This document shows positions 41,361 to 51,260 of a stretch of DNA of 64,000 bases, piece by piece. The notes beneath the pieces were generated by a model. That model was not told the DNA's origin and did not search any database. It worked only from the letters and a program-made list of their open reading frames with translations. Where the stretch lies: contig CAWEYR010000024.1 of assembly GCA_963813345.1 (NCBI GenBank), positions 1 to 64,000 on the forward strand, read 5' to 3'. Both the position numbers and the translations under genes were made by a program. The number at the start of each line of letters is the position of its first letter. Position 1 is the stretch's first letter. Source of the stretch: CAWDDA01 sp963813345. Its GTDB lineage: Bacteria; Acidobacteriota; Blastocatellia; RBC074.

Positions 41361-43265
41361 ATGAGAAGTGTCGTACTGACATTGTCATTGGCCTACACGC
41401 TGCTTTTGACTCTCACTCCAGGGCCAATGCCGCTGCAGAATCCGGCTCCACAGCAGAGTCCGCCGCCTGCAACCCAACCTTCCACTCGTCCGCCTGAAAA
41501 CAATGATCGAACTCTCAGACCGCTTACTCCGGAAGAGGTTCCACCGAATCTGAACTTTTATGCTATCGACCCATTGTATAAGCCCGGGATTGCCTTAGGC
41601 TGGTCGACTCAGCGCATTGAAGAGAAGCTTGATCGTGGAATGCTGGCGCTGGCAGCGGAAGGTGGGAAGGTCTACCTTGGCTGGCGGCTGCTCAAGGAAG
41701 ACCCCGAACTCATCGCCTTCAACGTGTATCGGACGACGGCAGGTGGATCGCCGGTAAAGTTGAACGAGACCCCACTTGCCAGGACAACGGACTTTGTAGA
41801 TATCAAGTCCTCTCGAGAGCGTGAGAACTCATGGTTCGTGAAAGAAGTTATCAATGGGAGAGAAGCGCGAGAATCGGCTCGCGTCACCTTACCTGCTAAC
41901 GCGCCCGATCAGTCGTACAAGGCTATCAAGCTAAAGGCTGATGTTCTTTCCGTTGACCGCGTCGCGATCGGCGATCTTGATGGCGATGGCGCCTATGACT
42001 TCGTTGTCAAACACCCTTCAGGTGGAATAGATCCGGGGCGGATACGACCAAGCTCGGATGCCTACAAGCTTGACGGCTATAACGGCAAAACTGGCGAATT
42101 CATGTGGCGGATCGACCTTGGATGGAACATCAATCATGGTATCTGGTTCTCACCATTGGTCGTTCGGGATCTGGACGGAGATAACAAGGCCGAAGTATGC
42201 GTGCGTGGTGCGCCATATGCTGCGACACGTGAACAGGCATTTGATGGCGGCAAGGGTCTGGTATTGGATGGTCCGGAATACCTCAGCGTCTACAACGGCG
42301 AAACCGGAAAGGAGATCGACAAGGTAGACTGGATCGAAAGGGGGAAAGTTACCGACTGGGGCGACACCACAGGCAACCGGTCGAGCCGACATATGCTTGG
42401 CGTGGCCTATCTCGATGGCAAGACTCCGAGTGTTCTTGTAGTCAGAGGAACCTATGGCCTTATGAAGATCGATGCCTGGATGCTGCGCAACAGGAAGCTC
42501 GAGAAGGTCTGGCGATGGACGAACGAACGAGCTCCGTTCAAGTATCAGGGACAGGGTCAACACAGTATCAAAGTTGGCGACATCGATGGTGATGGTTGTG
42601 ACGAGATTCTCAACGGTTCAATAGCCATCGACAATGACGGCCGCACTCTATGGAGCACCGGGCTCGGGCATGGAGACCGCTTCTACCTGTCAGACATCGA
42701 CCCCGATCGCCCCGGGTTGGAAATCTGGTATACGATCGAGGACCCTCATCCGCAGAACGGCGTCAGCCTGTGGGATGCACGCACCGGCGAGCGTATCTTT
42801 GGTTCCGGGGAAGCCAGCAACGACAACCAGATCGCGGGTGGACTCGCAGGTGACATCGACCCTGGCTATCCCGGTATGGAGTGCTGGGGCGACAAATTCT
42901 TCTTTACTTCGAAAGGGCGCGCAATTGAAGGCCCGGTCCCGCCACAGAATGAATTGGTCTGGTGGGACGCCGATCTCCTGCGCGAAATACACAGCAGGGG
43001 CACAATCTCCAAATGGAAAGGTTCAGTCATCGGCAGCACGCAGGGTGCAACACATCAGGTCGCAGATATCGTGGGGGACTGGCGCGAGGAAGTAGTCACG
43101 TTTATCAACGGCGAGCTCCGAATCTTCAGCACCGTGATACCGGCGAACGACCGCCGTGTATGTCTGATGCAGGACGCGTTATATCGCAACGACGTCACTC
43201 AGAGATCCATGGGATACACGCACATTCCAATGACCAGTTATTACCTGGGCGTCAGGTCAAAGTAA
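41361..43265 (+). CDS. Rhamnogalacturonan lyase-like protein, family PL11
   Basis: Intact, about 634 residues, with CAGGAGAG before the ATG and a signal peptide (VVLTLSLAYTLLLTLTPG) followed by a Pro/Gln-rich linker. The PL11 beta-propeller signatures are present: RGMLALAAEGGKVYLGWRLL, VDRVAIGDLDGDGAYDFVVK, WRIDLGWNINHG, HSIKVGDIDGDGCDEIL, HGDRFYLSDIDPDRPGLEIW, and VADIVGDWREEVVT. Repeated DxDGD loops bind calcium. It cleaves the rhamnogalacturonan I backbone of pectin by beta-elimination outside the cytoplasm. The next gene encodes a cupin. Confidence 0.9.
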   Translation: MRSVVLTLSLAYTLLLTLTPGPMPLQNPAPQQSPPPATQPSTRPPENNDRTLRPLTPEEVPPNLNFYAIDPLYKPGIALGWSTQRIEEKLDRGMLALAAEGGKVYLGWRLLKEDPELIAFNVYRTTAGGSPVKLNETPLARTTDFVDIKSSRERENSWFVKEVINGREARESARVTLPANAPDQSYKAIKLKADVLSVDRVAIGDLDGDGAYDFVVKHPSGGIDPGRIRPSSDAYKLDGYNGKTGEFMWRIDLGWNINHGIWFSPLVVRDLDGDNKAEVCVRGAPYAATREQAFDGGKGLVLDGPEYLSVYNGETGKEIDKVDWIERGKVTDWGDTTGNRSSRHMLGVAYLDGKTPSVLVVRGTYGLMKIDAWMLRNRKLEKVWRWTNERAPFKYQGQGQHSIKVGDIDGDGCDEILNGSIAIDNDGRTLWSTGLGHGDRFYLSDIDPDRPGLEIWYTIEDPHPQNGVSLWDARTGERIFGSGEASNDNQIAGGLAGDIDPGYPGMECWGDKFFFTSKGRAIEGPVPPQNELVWWDADLLREIHSRGTISKWKGSVIGSTQGATHQVADIVGDWREEVVTFINGELRIFSTVIPANDRRVCLMQDALYRNDVTQRSMGYTHIPMTSYYLGVRSK

Positions 43266-43292
43266 TCAGGTTACCAATCGAAAGGAAGAGAA

Positions 43293-43748
43293 ATGCTTAC
43301 CAGGAGGGATTCGCTCGTTGCCATTTTGACCGCATGTCTGACGGCAAGCGTGATGACTTATGCTCAATCGGACAAGTCTCTTATGGGTTCGTCGATCTTC
43401 GATTGGAACGTGATCGAGGTCACGCCCACTAAGATCGGTTCAACACGCAAATTCTTTCAGGCGCCGACAGCAACGCTCGATGAACTGGAGTGCCATGTGA
43501 CAACTCTCAATCCGGGTGAGTCACCTCATGCGCCACACAAGCATCCAGACGAAGAGTTGATCGTCATCAAGGAAGGAACTGTTGAGTCGCTGGTCAATGG
43601 TGAGACGAAGCGAGTAGGTCCTGGCTCAGTAATCTTTCAGGCCGCGAACCAGATGCATGGCATACGCAATGTCGGCACGACCCAGGCCACATATCACGTC
43701 ATCAAGTGGAACTCTCCCGGCATGCTGAAGGCCAGGACAAAGCAGTAA
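43293..43748 (+). CDS. Secreted cupin-domain protein
   Basis: Intact, 151 residues, with GGAAGAG before the ATG. The leader LTRRDSLVAILTACLTASVM has twin arginines. The cupin motif 1 HAPHKHPDEELIVIKEG gives His/His/Glu metal ligands, and motif 2 ends MHGIRNVG. It may bind or modify a sugar or act in the pectin pathway with the PL11 protein 27 bp upstream. Confidence 0.85.
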   Translation: MLTRRDSLVAILTACLTASVMTYAQSDKSLMGSSIFDWNVIEVTPTKIGSTRKFFQAPTATLDELECHVTTLNPGESPHAPHKHPDEELIVIKEGTVESLVNGETKRVGPGSVIFQAANQMHGIRNVGTTQATYHVIKWNSPGMLKARTKQ

Positions 43749-44095
43749 CACGCAGGACGCCTGATGGACCTTCAGGAGCCGCTGACGCGGCAAGAGTAGC
43801 CTGGCGCGAAGCCCAGGAAGTCATTGACCAGCATCCGAAGCCGAAAGGCGCGTGTCGTTATCAACTCTGCATCCTTTCAGGCTGGCTTTCGGTGCCATCA
43901 CCAGTCCCAGGCTAACGCCCTGGCAACAATCTTGTACCGCTTCGCGGTGCAATCTGCTGCAGCGCAAGCGGCGACAAGTCGCCACACTCACAATTCGGCG
44001 CCCGACAATGTAAAAGTTGTGTAATACCCTCGACTTCAGGGCCCGGTCTCCCTTTACCGATTGCCGTTTCTACTCTTCGAGCCTACGATCATTGA
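43749..44095. other. Intergenic with palindromic-repeat remnants
   Basis: It contains a degenerate family 1 piece (AAGCGGCGACAAGTCGCCAC, 43966-43999, ending ACAATTCGG) and nothing else recognisable. No gene is supported. Confidence 0.5.
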
Positions 44096-45111
44096 GTGTT
44101 GCTCAGACCCATCTGTGTCCCACAAATAACCAACTGGCAGGAATCTGTCAGGAAATATCAGTCTCCCGACCTCCGAAAGAGCATCTGGCAAATCGCAAAC
44201 TCGATCATCCCATACTTTGTAATGTGGTACCTGATGTACCGAAGTCTTTCGGTCTCATACCTATTGACACTCTTGTTAGCGCTCCCTGCTGCCGGGCTGC
44301 TCATGCGCATTTTCATAATCCTGCACGATTGTGGCCACGGTTCGTTTTTCAAGTCTGCTCGAGCCAATCACGTCATCGGCACACTGTGCGGCATTCTGAC
44401 ACTAACGCCATATTCACAATGGACGCGCGAGCACGCGCTCCATCACGCGTCATCCGGGGATCTCGGGAGGCGTGGAGTGGGTGACGTCAAGACTCTGACC
44501 GTACGAGAATACCTGCTCACTGTCAGGGTGGGAACGTTTCAAATACAGATTCTATCGAAATCCACTGGTGATGCTTCTCATCGGTCCGCACTACCTCTTC
44601 TTCTGGAACTATCGCTTCGTAAGCAGTCATTCCGGGCGCCGGGAACGCAACAATGTTTACCTGACCAACGTCGCCTTGATTGCGATCGCGGCGACGCTCT
44701 ATGCTCGATGATTGGCTTAAAGGCCTTCTCCTGATCTGGATACCAATCAGTGTCATAGCTGGCGCGTCGGCTGTCTGGCTGTTTTATATACAGCACCAGT
44801 ACGAAACCACCTATTGGCAACACGCACCTGAATGGGACTATGCGGAGGCGGCTATTCACGGTAGTTCATACTACAAACTCCCGGGAATCCTTCAGTGGTT
44901 TTCAGGCAACATTGGCCTCCATCACGTTCACCATCTCAGTCCGAAGATACCTAACTACAAGCTGGAGCGATGCCACAATGAAGTGCGGATGTTTGATGGA
45001 GTCACCGTAATAAGGTTTTGGGAGAGTTTCAGATCGATGTCCCTCAAGCTATGGGATGAAGATCAGAAGAGGTTAGTCGGCTTCAAAACTCGATCAATGC
45101 GGTCAGGTTGA
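44096..45111 (+). CDS. Fatty acid desaturase, two frame breaks
   Basis: The three His boxes of membrane desaturases are present: IILHDCGHGSFF, WTREHALHHASSGDLGRRGVGD and IGLHHVHHLSPKIPNY, with pairs of transmembrane helices between them. Frame changes lie near 44520 and 44700. The start is unclear; the open frame begins with TTG at 44096 and the N-terminus may lie in another frame upstream. It introduces a double bond into acyl lipids using a di-iron centre in the inner membrane. Confidence 0.8.
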
Positions 45112-45124
45112 CAACACTTATCCC

Positions 45125-45586
45125 ATGACTCAAGATGGAAGAGAACTGAGCCTGGCTCACTCTTTTCATCAGTTCCTCTGGAATCATCCGGACTATCTGA
45201 AAGACACAGCTCACATTCCCCGAGTCGCGTCGAGTTTTGTCCGCATCGCGCAATCTATGATTAACGGAATTCAACGATCCAGTAGAGGCAAGCTGCATGA
45301 GAAGATTATGGGATTGCGGCGCGCCGGCAAGTCGAGCGTGAGATACTCAGAGATGCTGGTGATTACGCCTTCGACTATTCAGTATCTCGCCTCGCTATAT
45401 TCATCCGAAAACCCAGCCGAGCCCTCGCGAACTCCCCAATCACCTGAGCAGCGTTTAAGACTGGCCTACGAAATGTGGCGTTCTGGAGAGAGCTTTGCTG
45501 AGATTGCCAGGATGCTACAGATGAGCCCTTTGCGCGTGCGGCAAATGATTCACCGTTATTCCTGGACTCTGAAGCAGCCCAAATAG
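45125..45586 (+). CDS. Possible small HTH protein
   Basis: A 153-codon frame with two HTH-like stretches: KIMGLRRAGKSSVRYSEMLVITPSTIQYL and LAYEMWRSGESFAEIARMLQMSPLRVRQMIHRY. No clear ribosome site is present. The pattern suggests a sigma-like or transposon-type DNA-binding protein but no family is recognised. The coding status is moderately supported. Confidence 0.4.
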   Translation: MTQDGRELSLAHSFHQFLWNHPDYLKDTAHIPRVASSFVRIAQSMINGIQRSSRGKLHEKIMGLRRAGKSSVRYSEMLVITPSTIQYLASLYSSENPAEPSRTPQSPEQRLRLAYEMWRSGESFAEIARMLQMSPLRVRQMIHRYSWTLKQPK

Positions 45587-45599
45587 GAAAGCAGCGGAA

Positions 45600-45878
45600 C
45601 TACGGAGTCTCTGAAGAAGGGGAACTGTCAGGACGTCCATCGGCGCTTCCTGGAATAGGCGGACTCAGAGCCAGGACTCGCTTGAGCTCTTTCCCGCCAA
45701 TACCAAAAAACAAAGCCATTTGTTTGAGCTGAGCTCGGCCCGTGTAATCCCCAGGGGTGGAGCAGAACCGTTCAATCCCCGGTGCAAAGTCTATACATCT
45801 CATCTTCTTTGGGACTGGATGTCCCAGCGAACAGCTGCTCTCTGCCTGCTGTAGTACACAGAACTCACACAGTTTCAT
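45600..45878 (-). CDS. Small Cys-rich protein, unknown function
   Basis: It starts MKLCEFCVLQQ. Cys residues at 4, 7 and further in SSCSLG, KKMRCIDFAPGIERFCS are spaced like a zinc-binding module. It ends GRAQLKQMALFFGIGGKELKRVLAL. From memory, similar short proteins with DFxPGIERFC occur in acidobacteria. It lies downstream of the omega-like gene on the same strand, with a 40-bp gap. Confidence 0.5.
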   Translation of the reverse strand: MKLCEFCVLQQAESSCSLGHPVPKKMRCIDFAPGIERFCSTPGDYTGRAQLKQMALFFGIGGKELKRVLALSPPIPGSADGRPDSSPSSETP

Positions 45879-45917
45879 ACACCCCAACCCATACACTTCG
45901 CCGGCTTCAGATTCGAG

Positions 45918-46109
45918 CTAAATGACACTTATCGTTGGAGTGAATTCGAACGCGATCAAACCTTGATCAACCTCTTCCAGCGCAACGCGAGTCGCTCTCG
46001 CATTTGGCATTTCAACAAGCGGGCGAGCGTTGTTTCGAATCTGTTTGGCGCGTTGAGTGACAACCAGCACCTTAAGGTACTTATTTTCAACCAGGTTAGT
46101 CTCTCTCAA
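45918..46109 (-). CDS. rpoZ: RNA polymerase omega-subunit-like protein
   Basis: A TTG start has GGGAGAA five bases upstream. The 63 residues read NKYLKVLVVTQRAKQIRNNARPLVE, then TRVALEEVDQGLIAFEF. This matches the omega pattern (NRYxxVxxAAxRARQL...KPTxxALEEVxxGxI). It would stabilise the beta' subunit of RNA polymerase. The gene stands apart from the usual gmk/coaBC neighbours, so it may be a second copy. The short length leaves some doubt. Confidence 0.6.
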   Translation of the reverse strand: MRETNLVENKYLKVLVVTQRAKQIRNNARPLVEMPNARATRVALEEVDQGLIAFEFTPTISVI

Positions 46110-46333
46110 TTTCTTCTCCCTCTTGTGTGCCGATGTTCAGGCCTTTTGCCTTGAGCTTCATAGTTGTTTGGTGTCTAAACATCGCTCCCGCAAGGTGAGC
46201 TGCCTGCCTCAGATAGTGGGTGAGTCCAGAGGAGCTGATGAAGAGAGTGAGCCAAGCTCAGTACCTACTCAGTCTGTCGCAACGCACGGGCATTGTCAAA
46301 CGGCGGTCACTTTTGCCCTTGTGCGCAAGGCCA

Positions 46334-48263
46334 TCACTTCTTTAGAACAGATCGCAAATCCAGATTATTGATCAGGCGGTGGAGATAGTTCGGGTGGACT
46401 CCGAGCAGGCGTGCAGCTTCCGTCAGATTGCCGTTGGCCTGCTCGACAGCCCTTTGAATGATCTCCCTCTTTGTCGCTTTGACAGCTTCGTGATAGTAGG
46501 CGCCGGAGGTCGATTCGCCAGGCATTGGAAGTTCGATGCCCGTTTCGAGGATGTTCTCAGGCAGGTCTTCAAGCTGTATCAGTTCGTCTGCTCCAAGAAC
46601 GATAGCGCGTTCAATGGCATTCTCGAGCTCGCGAACATTACCGGGCCAATCATAACGGGCAAGAACCGCGCGCGCCGCTTGAGAAACGCCACGAATGCGA
46701 CGGTTGCACTTCTCGCTATGTTTTGCCACGAAGTGGTCAGTCAGGAGTTCGATGTCTTCACGCCTCTCCCTCAAAGGCGGAATCGTGATCGTGACCACAT
46801 TGAGACGGTAATAAAGGTCTGCGCGGAAAGCACCCGTTCCACCAGCTTTGACCTCAGCTTCGAGGTCACGATTGGTTGCTGCGATCAATCGTATGTCTGC
46901 ATTGATTGTGCGGGTACCACCTACTCGTTCGAACTGCCGCTCCTGCAGCACGCGCAGCACCTTGGCCTGGAGCATCGCGGGCATTTCGCCGATTTCGTCG
47001 AGAAAGAGCGTTCCGCCTTCTGCAGTTTCGATTCGACCTTTCTTCTGGGCAATTGCGCCCGTAAAGGCGCCCTTTTCGTGGCCGAACAGCTCTGATTCAA
47101 GCAAAGTCTCAGGCAACGCCGCGCAATTGATGGCAACAAACGGTTTCTCGGCACGCTGGCTGTTTCGCTGAATCGCTCGAGCAACGAGCTCTTTGCCCGT
47201 CCCGCTTTCACCCCGGATCAGGACTGTCGAGTCTGTCGGAGCGACTCGAATGATTCGCTGCAGCACTTCCTGAAGTCGCTGGCTATCCCCAATCAGATCG
47301 TGACCGCGGCGGCTTTCGGAGGCCAGGCGCGCGTTCTCATTCTCGAGCCACTCGAGATGGCGAAGATTGTCGAGCGCAGGAGCTGCAATTCCAGCGATCG
47401 CGACGGCCAACTGCAAGTGATCCTCATCGAACAGAACAAGAGGACTGCGGTTTGCCAGCCAGATGACACCGATCTTCTTTTCAACAGTCGTGATCGGCAC
47501 CGCCAGAAAGGAATGCACATTGGCAGACGGACAGGCTTATCAGTCGGCTTGTGCCTTCGGTCGCGCCAACGTCATTACTCAGGATTGCCTCGTCTTCCAG
47601 AAGCGCGCGGCGCGCAATTGTGCGACTGACTATCACCTCGCCGCTCGCACCGGCTTTGAGGTCCCATCCGAAGACGGAAGTGAAATCATCACGTTCAGCC
47701 CAGAGGATCGCGCCACGCTCGGCCGGTATGAAATCAGCGATCATCTCGATCAGATGTTGTTGGAGTTTCGCAAGACTCTTTGACGCGTGGATCGCCGCGC
47801 TCACTTTGAGCAGGGCGCTGAGGTCGTGTGAGGTCCGCGACTCCCTGGGAAGTGCGGCCTGAACTTTTTCGTCATCCAGGTAGCGGGCATCCTGACGACG
47901 GAGCTTATGCGTATGCGCCCCCAGGTGCTCGTCGCTGAATCGTACAGAACTTGAAACGAGTGGCGCGTCGTCATCGCCTGTCAGGAACGCAAAAACAGAA
48001 TCGCCGAGCTGTACCCGATCGCCCGCCTTGAGCGTCTGTTCTTTGATTGGAGTTCCGTTGACGAAAGTACCGTTCAGGCTTTCGAGGTCTCTAAGCCTGA
48101 AAGTATCGACATCCCTGAAGACAGCGCAGTGACGTCGAGAAAGAGAGGCATCCAGAATGACGACGCGATTTGACGATTCGCGTCCGAACGAGGTTTCAGG
48201 TTCTGTCAGCGTGATGGTCGATCCTTTCAAGGGACCGCGCAGAGCAAATAGTCTTGGATTCAT
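46334..48263 (-). CDS. FHA-GAF sigma-54-dependent transcriptional activator, one frame break
   Basis: The N-terminal FHA domain (TSFGRESSNRVVILDASLSRRHC, NGTFVNG) reads phosphothreonine. A GAF domain (residues about 160-310) contains the frame change near 47520 (SFLAVPITTVEKKIGVIWL). The AAA+ core shows Walker A GESGTGKELV, the sigma-54 loop GAFTGA, Walker B TLFLDEIGEM and the R-finger region. It ends with a Fis HTH (GNLTEAARLLGVHPNYLHRLI). It opens sigma-54 promoters in response to a phospho-ligand and a small molecule. No Ser/Thr kinase is adjacent. Confidence 0.9.
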
Positions 48264-48427
48264 AGCCGCTGAACGTTAATCTATGCGCGAGCATTTGAAA
48301 GATCAATGCATCTCAATGATCATATCTCCCCAACTAAAGGAAGAAATTGGCGTTCATTTTATGAATACAACAAGTAAGTCCGCTTAACTTTATCCTGCCA
48401 TCAGCACGGATTCCACTCCGGGCGTTG

Positions 48428-50611
48428 ATGTTTATCTGTACCGCGATCGTGTGTTTTGTGGCGACTGTTCCACCTCTTGTGAGTGGCCAGCAAACCGGCC
48501 AGCGTGCCCGCCCGAAGATCGGCCTCGCCCTGAGCGGCGGAGGTGCTCGCGGTTTTGCTCATGTCGGAGTTCTTCAATGGTTCGAAGAGCACCGGATTCC
48601 AGTCGACTACCTTGCCGGTACGAGCATGGGCGGTCTGATTGGCGGAATGTACGCGTCGGGAATGAACTCAGCGCAGATTAAAGACCTCGTTAAAGAGCTC
48701 GACTGGGACACACTGTTGCGCGGCTACCCGCCATTTCGAGAGCTGAACTATCGCAGAAAAGAGGATCGCCTTTTCATCCCGGGCCCGATAACTCTTGGCC
48801 TCAAGAAAGGGGCAAGTCTCCCGGCAGGAATCAATGCGGGTATGGAGATCGGGCTTGTCTTAGACCGGCTGACCCTGCCCTACGACAACGTTGGGAGCTT
48901 TGACAATCTGCCGATACCGTTTCGGGCCGTGGCAACTGATATGGTTGCAGCTGAGCCTTATATCCTGAAAGAGGGTTCACTGGCTCGTTCGCTTCGGGCG
49001 ACGATGTCAATCCCCGGCATGTTCACACCCGTCGAGATCGACGGAAGAATCCTCGCTGACGGTGCAGTCCTCAATAACGTTCCCACGGATGTCGTCAAGT
49101 CGATGAGCGCTGACGTAGTGATTGCAGTCGACATTGGGACGCCGCTCGGCGATAAGGAGTCGATGGACAGCCTCTTTGGAGTGCTCGGACAGACAGCCAA
49201 CGTGGCGACCATGGAGAATGTGCGCCGGAATATTCGTCTCGCCGACCTTCTCATTTCACCAGACCTCGAGAAGCACACAACGCTCGATTTCAAGTCGCAC
49301 TCCGAAATAATCGAGCTGGGTTACAAGGGAGCCGCGCAAAAGGCTGTCCTCCTGGAAAAGTTCAGTTTGAGCGATAGCGACTGGCAGGCTCACCTCGCCG
49401 CGCGGCGTGCACGAATCCGTACCGACATACCGACGCCTGCCTTTGTCAAAGTTGAAGGTGCGGATTCAGAGACCGCGAGTTCGATTACCAGAAGTCTGGA
49501 AGGTCTGGATGGAAAGCCCCTGGATCGGGACGCCGTCGAAAGGGAATTGAGGAAGGTCTGGGGGACCGGCCGTTTTGAGACTCTGGATTACGCATGGGTT
49601 CGTGAGGGTCAGAGGGACGGTCTCGTAATCACAGCGCGTGAAAAAACGTACGGACCGCCTTTCCTCGATATCGGACTCGTGGTTAACAACTCTGCAACAG
49701 ACGATACAGAGGTGAATCTACTCGGACGGTTGACCTTCTATGACGCAGGCCGCACAAACGCGGAGTGGCGCACCGACTTCAGTCTCGGGACACGACTCTT
49801 GATCGGTACAGAATACTACCGGCCAATAGGCGACGGTGGTTTCTTTGTGGCTCCGCATGCGTCGTACGACAACCTCCAACAGAATCTGTTTGCTCATGGC
49901 GACAAGGTTGCCGAATACAAAGAGAGAAATGCTAAAGTCGGCTTCGATCTGGGTTATACGTTCAACAGAAAAAGTCAGGTGCGTCTGGGTTATTCGATCG
50001 GACACCAGAGCGGCGAACGCACTATAGGCGATCCCATCCTTCCTGATGTAAGCGGTACCCAAAGCGTGGCGACATTCAACTGGAACTACTTCGGGCAGAA
50101 CAGCCCGCAATTCCCGACTCGCGGTCTGCTCTTGCGGACCTCAGCGAACTGGTTCTTTAAGAGTCCAGGCGCTTCGACAGGTTTTCCCCAGGCTGAGGCG
50201 CGGGCTAACTACGCACATCACCTCAACGAGAACAACATTCTGCTCTTTGGCGGTTCGGGAGGAACGACATTTAGCAAAGATGCGTCGCCGTTCCAGAAAT
50301 TTTCGCTAGGTGGATTGTTCCGGTTGGGCGGTTTCGGTCGCGGCGAGCTCCGTGGAAATCACTATGCTCTTGGGGAGTTCGGCTATCTACGCCGGCTCTA
50401 CCGTCTACCGGGGTTTCTTGGCGGGAGCGTATTCGCCGGAGCGTGGTATGACGGTGGCACTGCCTTCGATGATCCCGACAACGCTCGCTACAATATGAGT
50501 GGTACGGGAGGATTGCTTGTCGAGACACGGCTTGGCCCCATCTTTTTTGGTGGCAGTTGGGGTGAAGGCGGGCGCGGCAAGTTCTATTTCTCACTTGGCA
50601 GAATCTTTTAA
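48428..50611 (+). CDS. Patatin-like phospholipase with POTRA and outer-membrane barrel (PlpD-like, type Vd)
   Basis: Intact, 727 residues with a signal peptide (ICTAIVCFVATVPPLVSG). The patatin domain has the oxyanion loop LSGGGARGFAHVG, nucleophile GTSMGG (Ser near residue 66) and ADGAVLNNVP (Asp near 211). Residues about 330-410 form a POTRA-like domain (FVKVEGADSETASSITRSLEG). The rest is a barrel (LGTRLLIGTEYYRP, GYTFNRKSQVRLGYSIG) ending KFYFSLGRIF with terminal Phe. Such proteins present or release a lipase at the cell surface. Confidence 0.9.
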   Translation: MFICTAIVCFVATVPPLVSGQQTGQRARPKIGLALSGGGARGFAHVGVLQWFEEHRIPVDYLAGTSMGGLIGGMYASGMNSAQIKDLVKELDWDTLLRGYPPFRELNYRRKEDRLFIPGPITLGLKKGASLPAGINAGMEIGLVLDRLTLPYDNVGSFDNLPIPFRAVATDMVAAEPYILKEGSLARSLRATMSIPGMFTPVEIDGRILADGAVLNNVPTDVVKSMSADVVIAVDIGTPLGDKESMDSLFGVLGQTANVATMENVRRNIRLADLLISPDLEKHTTLDFKSHSEIIELGYKGAAQKAVLLEKFSLSDSDWQAHLAARRARIRTDIPTPAFVKVEGADSETASSITRSLEGLDGKPLDRDAVERELRKVWGTGRFETLDYAWVREGQRDGLVITAREKTYGPPFLDIGLVVNNSATDDTEVNLLGRLTFYDAGRTNAEWRTDFSLGTRLLIGTEYYRPIGDGGFFVAPHASYDNLQQNLFAHGDKVAEYKERNAKVGFDLGYTFNRKSQVRLGYSIGHQSGERTIGDPILPDVSGTQSVATFNWNYFGQNSPQFPTRGLLLRTSANWFFKSPGASTGFPQAEARANYAHHLNENNILLFGGSGGTTFSKDASPFQKFSLGGLFRLGGFGRGELRGNHYALGEFGYLRRLYRLPGFLGGSVFAGAWYDGGTAFDDPDNARYNMSGTGGLLVETRLGPIFFGGSWGEGGRGKFYFSLGRIF

Positions 50612-50658
50612 GGAATAAGACAACAAATCAGGAGTCACTAAACAGAAGGAGATCTTTG

Positions 50659-51159
50659 ATGAAACTCGAAAAGCTGAATGTTCAAGGTACGATGAAGCTG
50701 ATCGTTCTGACAGCCTTTACGCTTACGGCGCTGTTCGCGTCTTCTGCGTTCGCCCAGGACGATGCAAACATGAAGATTCTTCGCGACAAGGTAAAGGCTG
50801 ATAAGAAACTCGTCGTCGCGGCAAACATGGAACTCACGGATGCCGAAGGAAAGGCTTTCTGGCCAATCTACGACGCTTATCAAAAGGAGCTCCAGGTACT
50901 CAACGAACGCATGGCAAAAACTATTCTTGTGTATGCCGAAGGCTACAACAACAAGACGCTCACCGATGATCAGGCAAGAAAGCTGGCTGATGAGGCGCTC
51001 TCCATCGACGAAGCCGAAGTGAAGATGCGCAGGTCTTATGCCCAGAAGCTCAATCAGGCGTTGCCCGCCAAGAAGGCCGCCCGCTATATTCAGATTGAGA
51101 ACAAGATTCGGGCAGCGATTCGCTACGATCTCGCGAGCTCGATCCCGCTCGTTCCATAA
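50659..51159 (+). CDS. Periplasmic helical protein, unknown function
   Basis: AAGGAGATC precedes MKLEKLNVQGTMKLIVLTAFTLTALFASSAFAQ, a signal peptide. The 135-residue mature part is alpha-helical (NMELTDAEGKAFWPIYDAYQKELQVLNERM, LTDDQARKLADEALSIDEAEVKMRRSYAQKL). It resembles the Spy/CpxP style with LTD and Lys/Glu-rich helices. It lies 47 bp after the patatin/barrel gene, which suggests a role linked to the outer membrane. Intact. Confidence 0.75.
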   Translation: MKLEKLNVQGTMKLIVLTAFTLTALFASSAFAQDDANMKILRDKVKADKKLVVAANMELTDAEGKAFWPIYDAYQKELQVLNERMAKTILVYAEGYNNKTLTDDQARKLADEALSIDEAEVKMRRSYAQKLNQALPAKKAARYIQIENKIRAAIRYDLASSIPLVP

Positions 51160-51164
51160 GACAA

Positions 51165-51256
51165 ATTTGGAGTGCGGCGACTTGGCGCCGCTTTAGTCTC
51201 CGCGACGAATAATCCTGCTGGAGACTAAAGCGGCGCCAGGCCGCCGCACTCCAAAT
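51165..51256. repeat. Palindromic repeat, family 1, complete copy
   Basis: Both ends are conserved (ATTTGGAGTGCGGCGACTTG; CCGCCGCACTCCAAAT), as is the TTTAGTCTCC/GGAGACTAAA core, with a short unpaired centre. It lies between convergent genes and could stop transcription from both sides. Confidence 0.9.
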
Positions 51257-51260
51257 ATGG

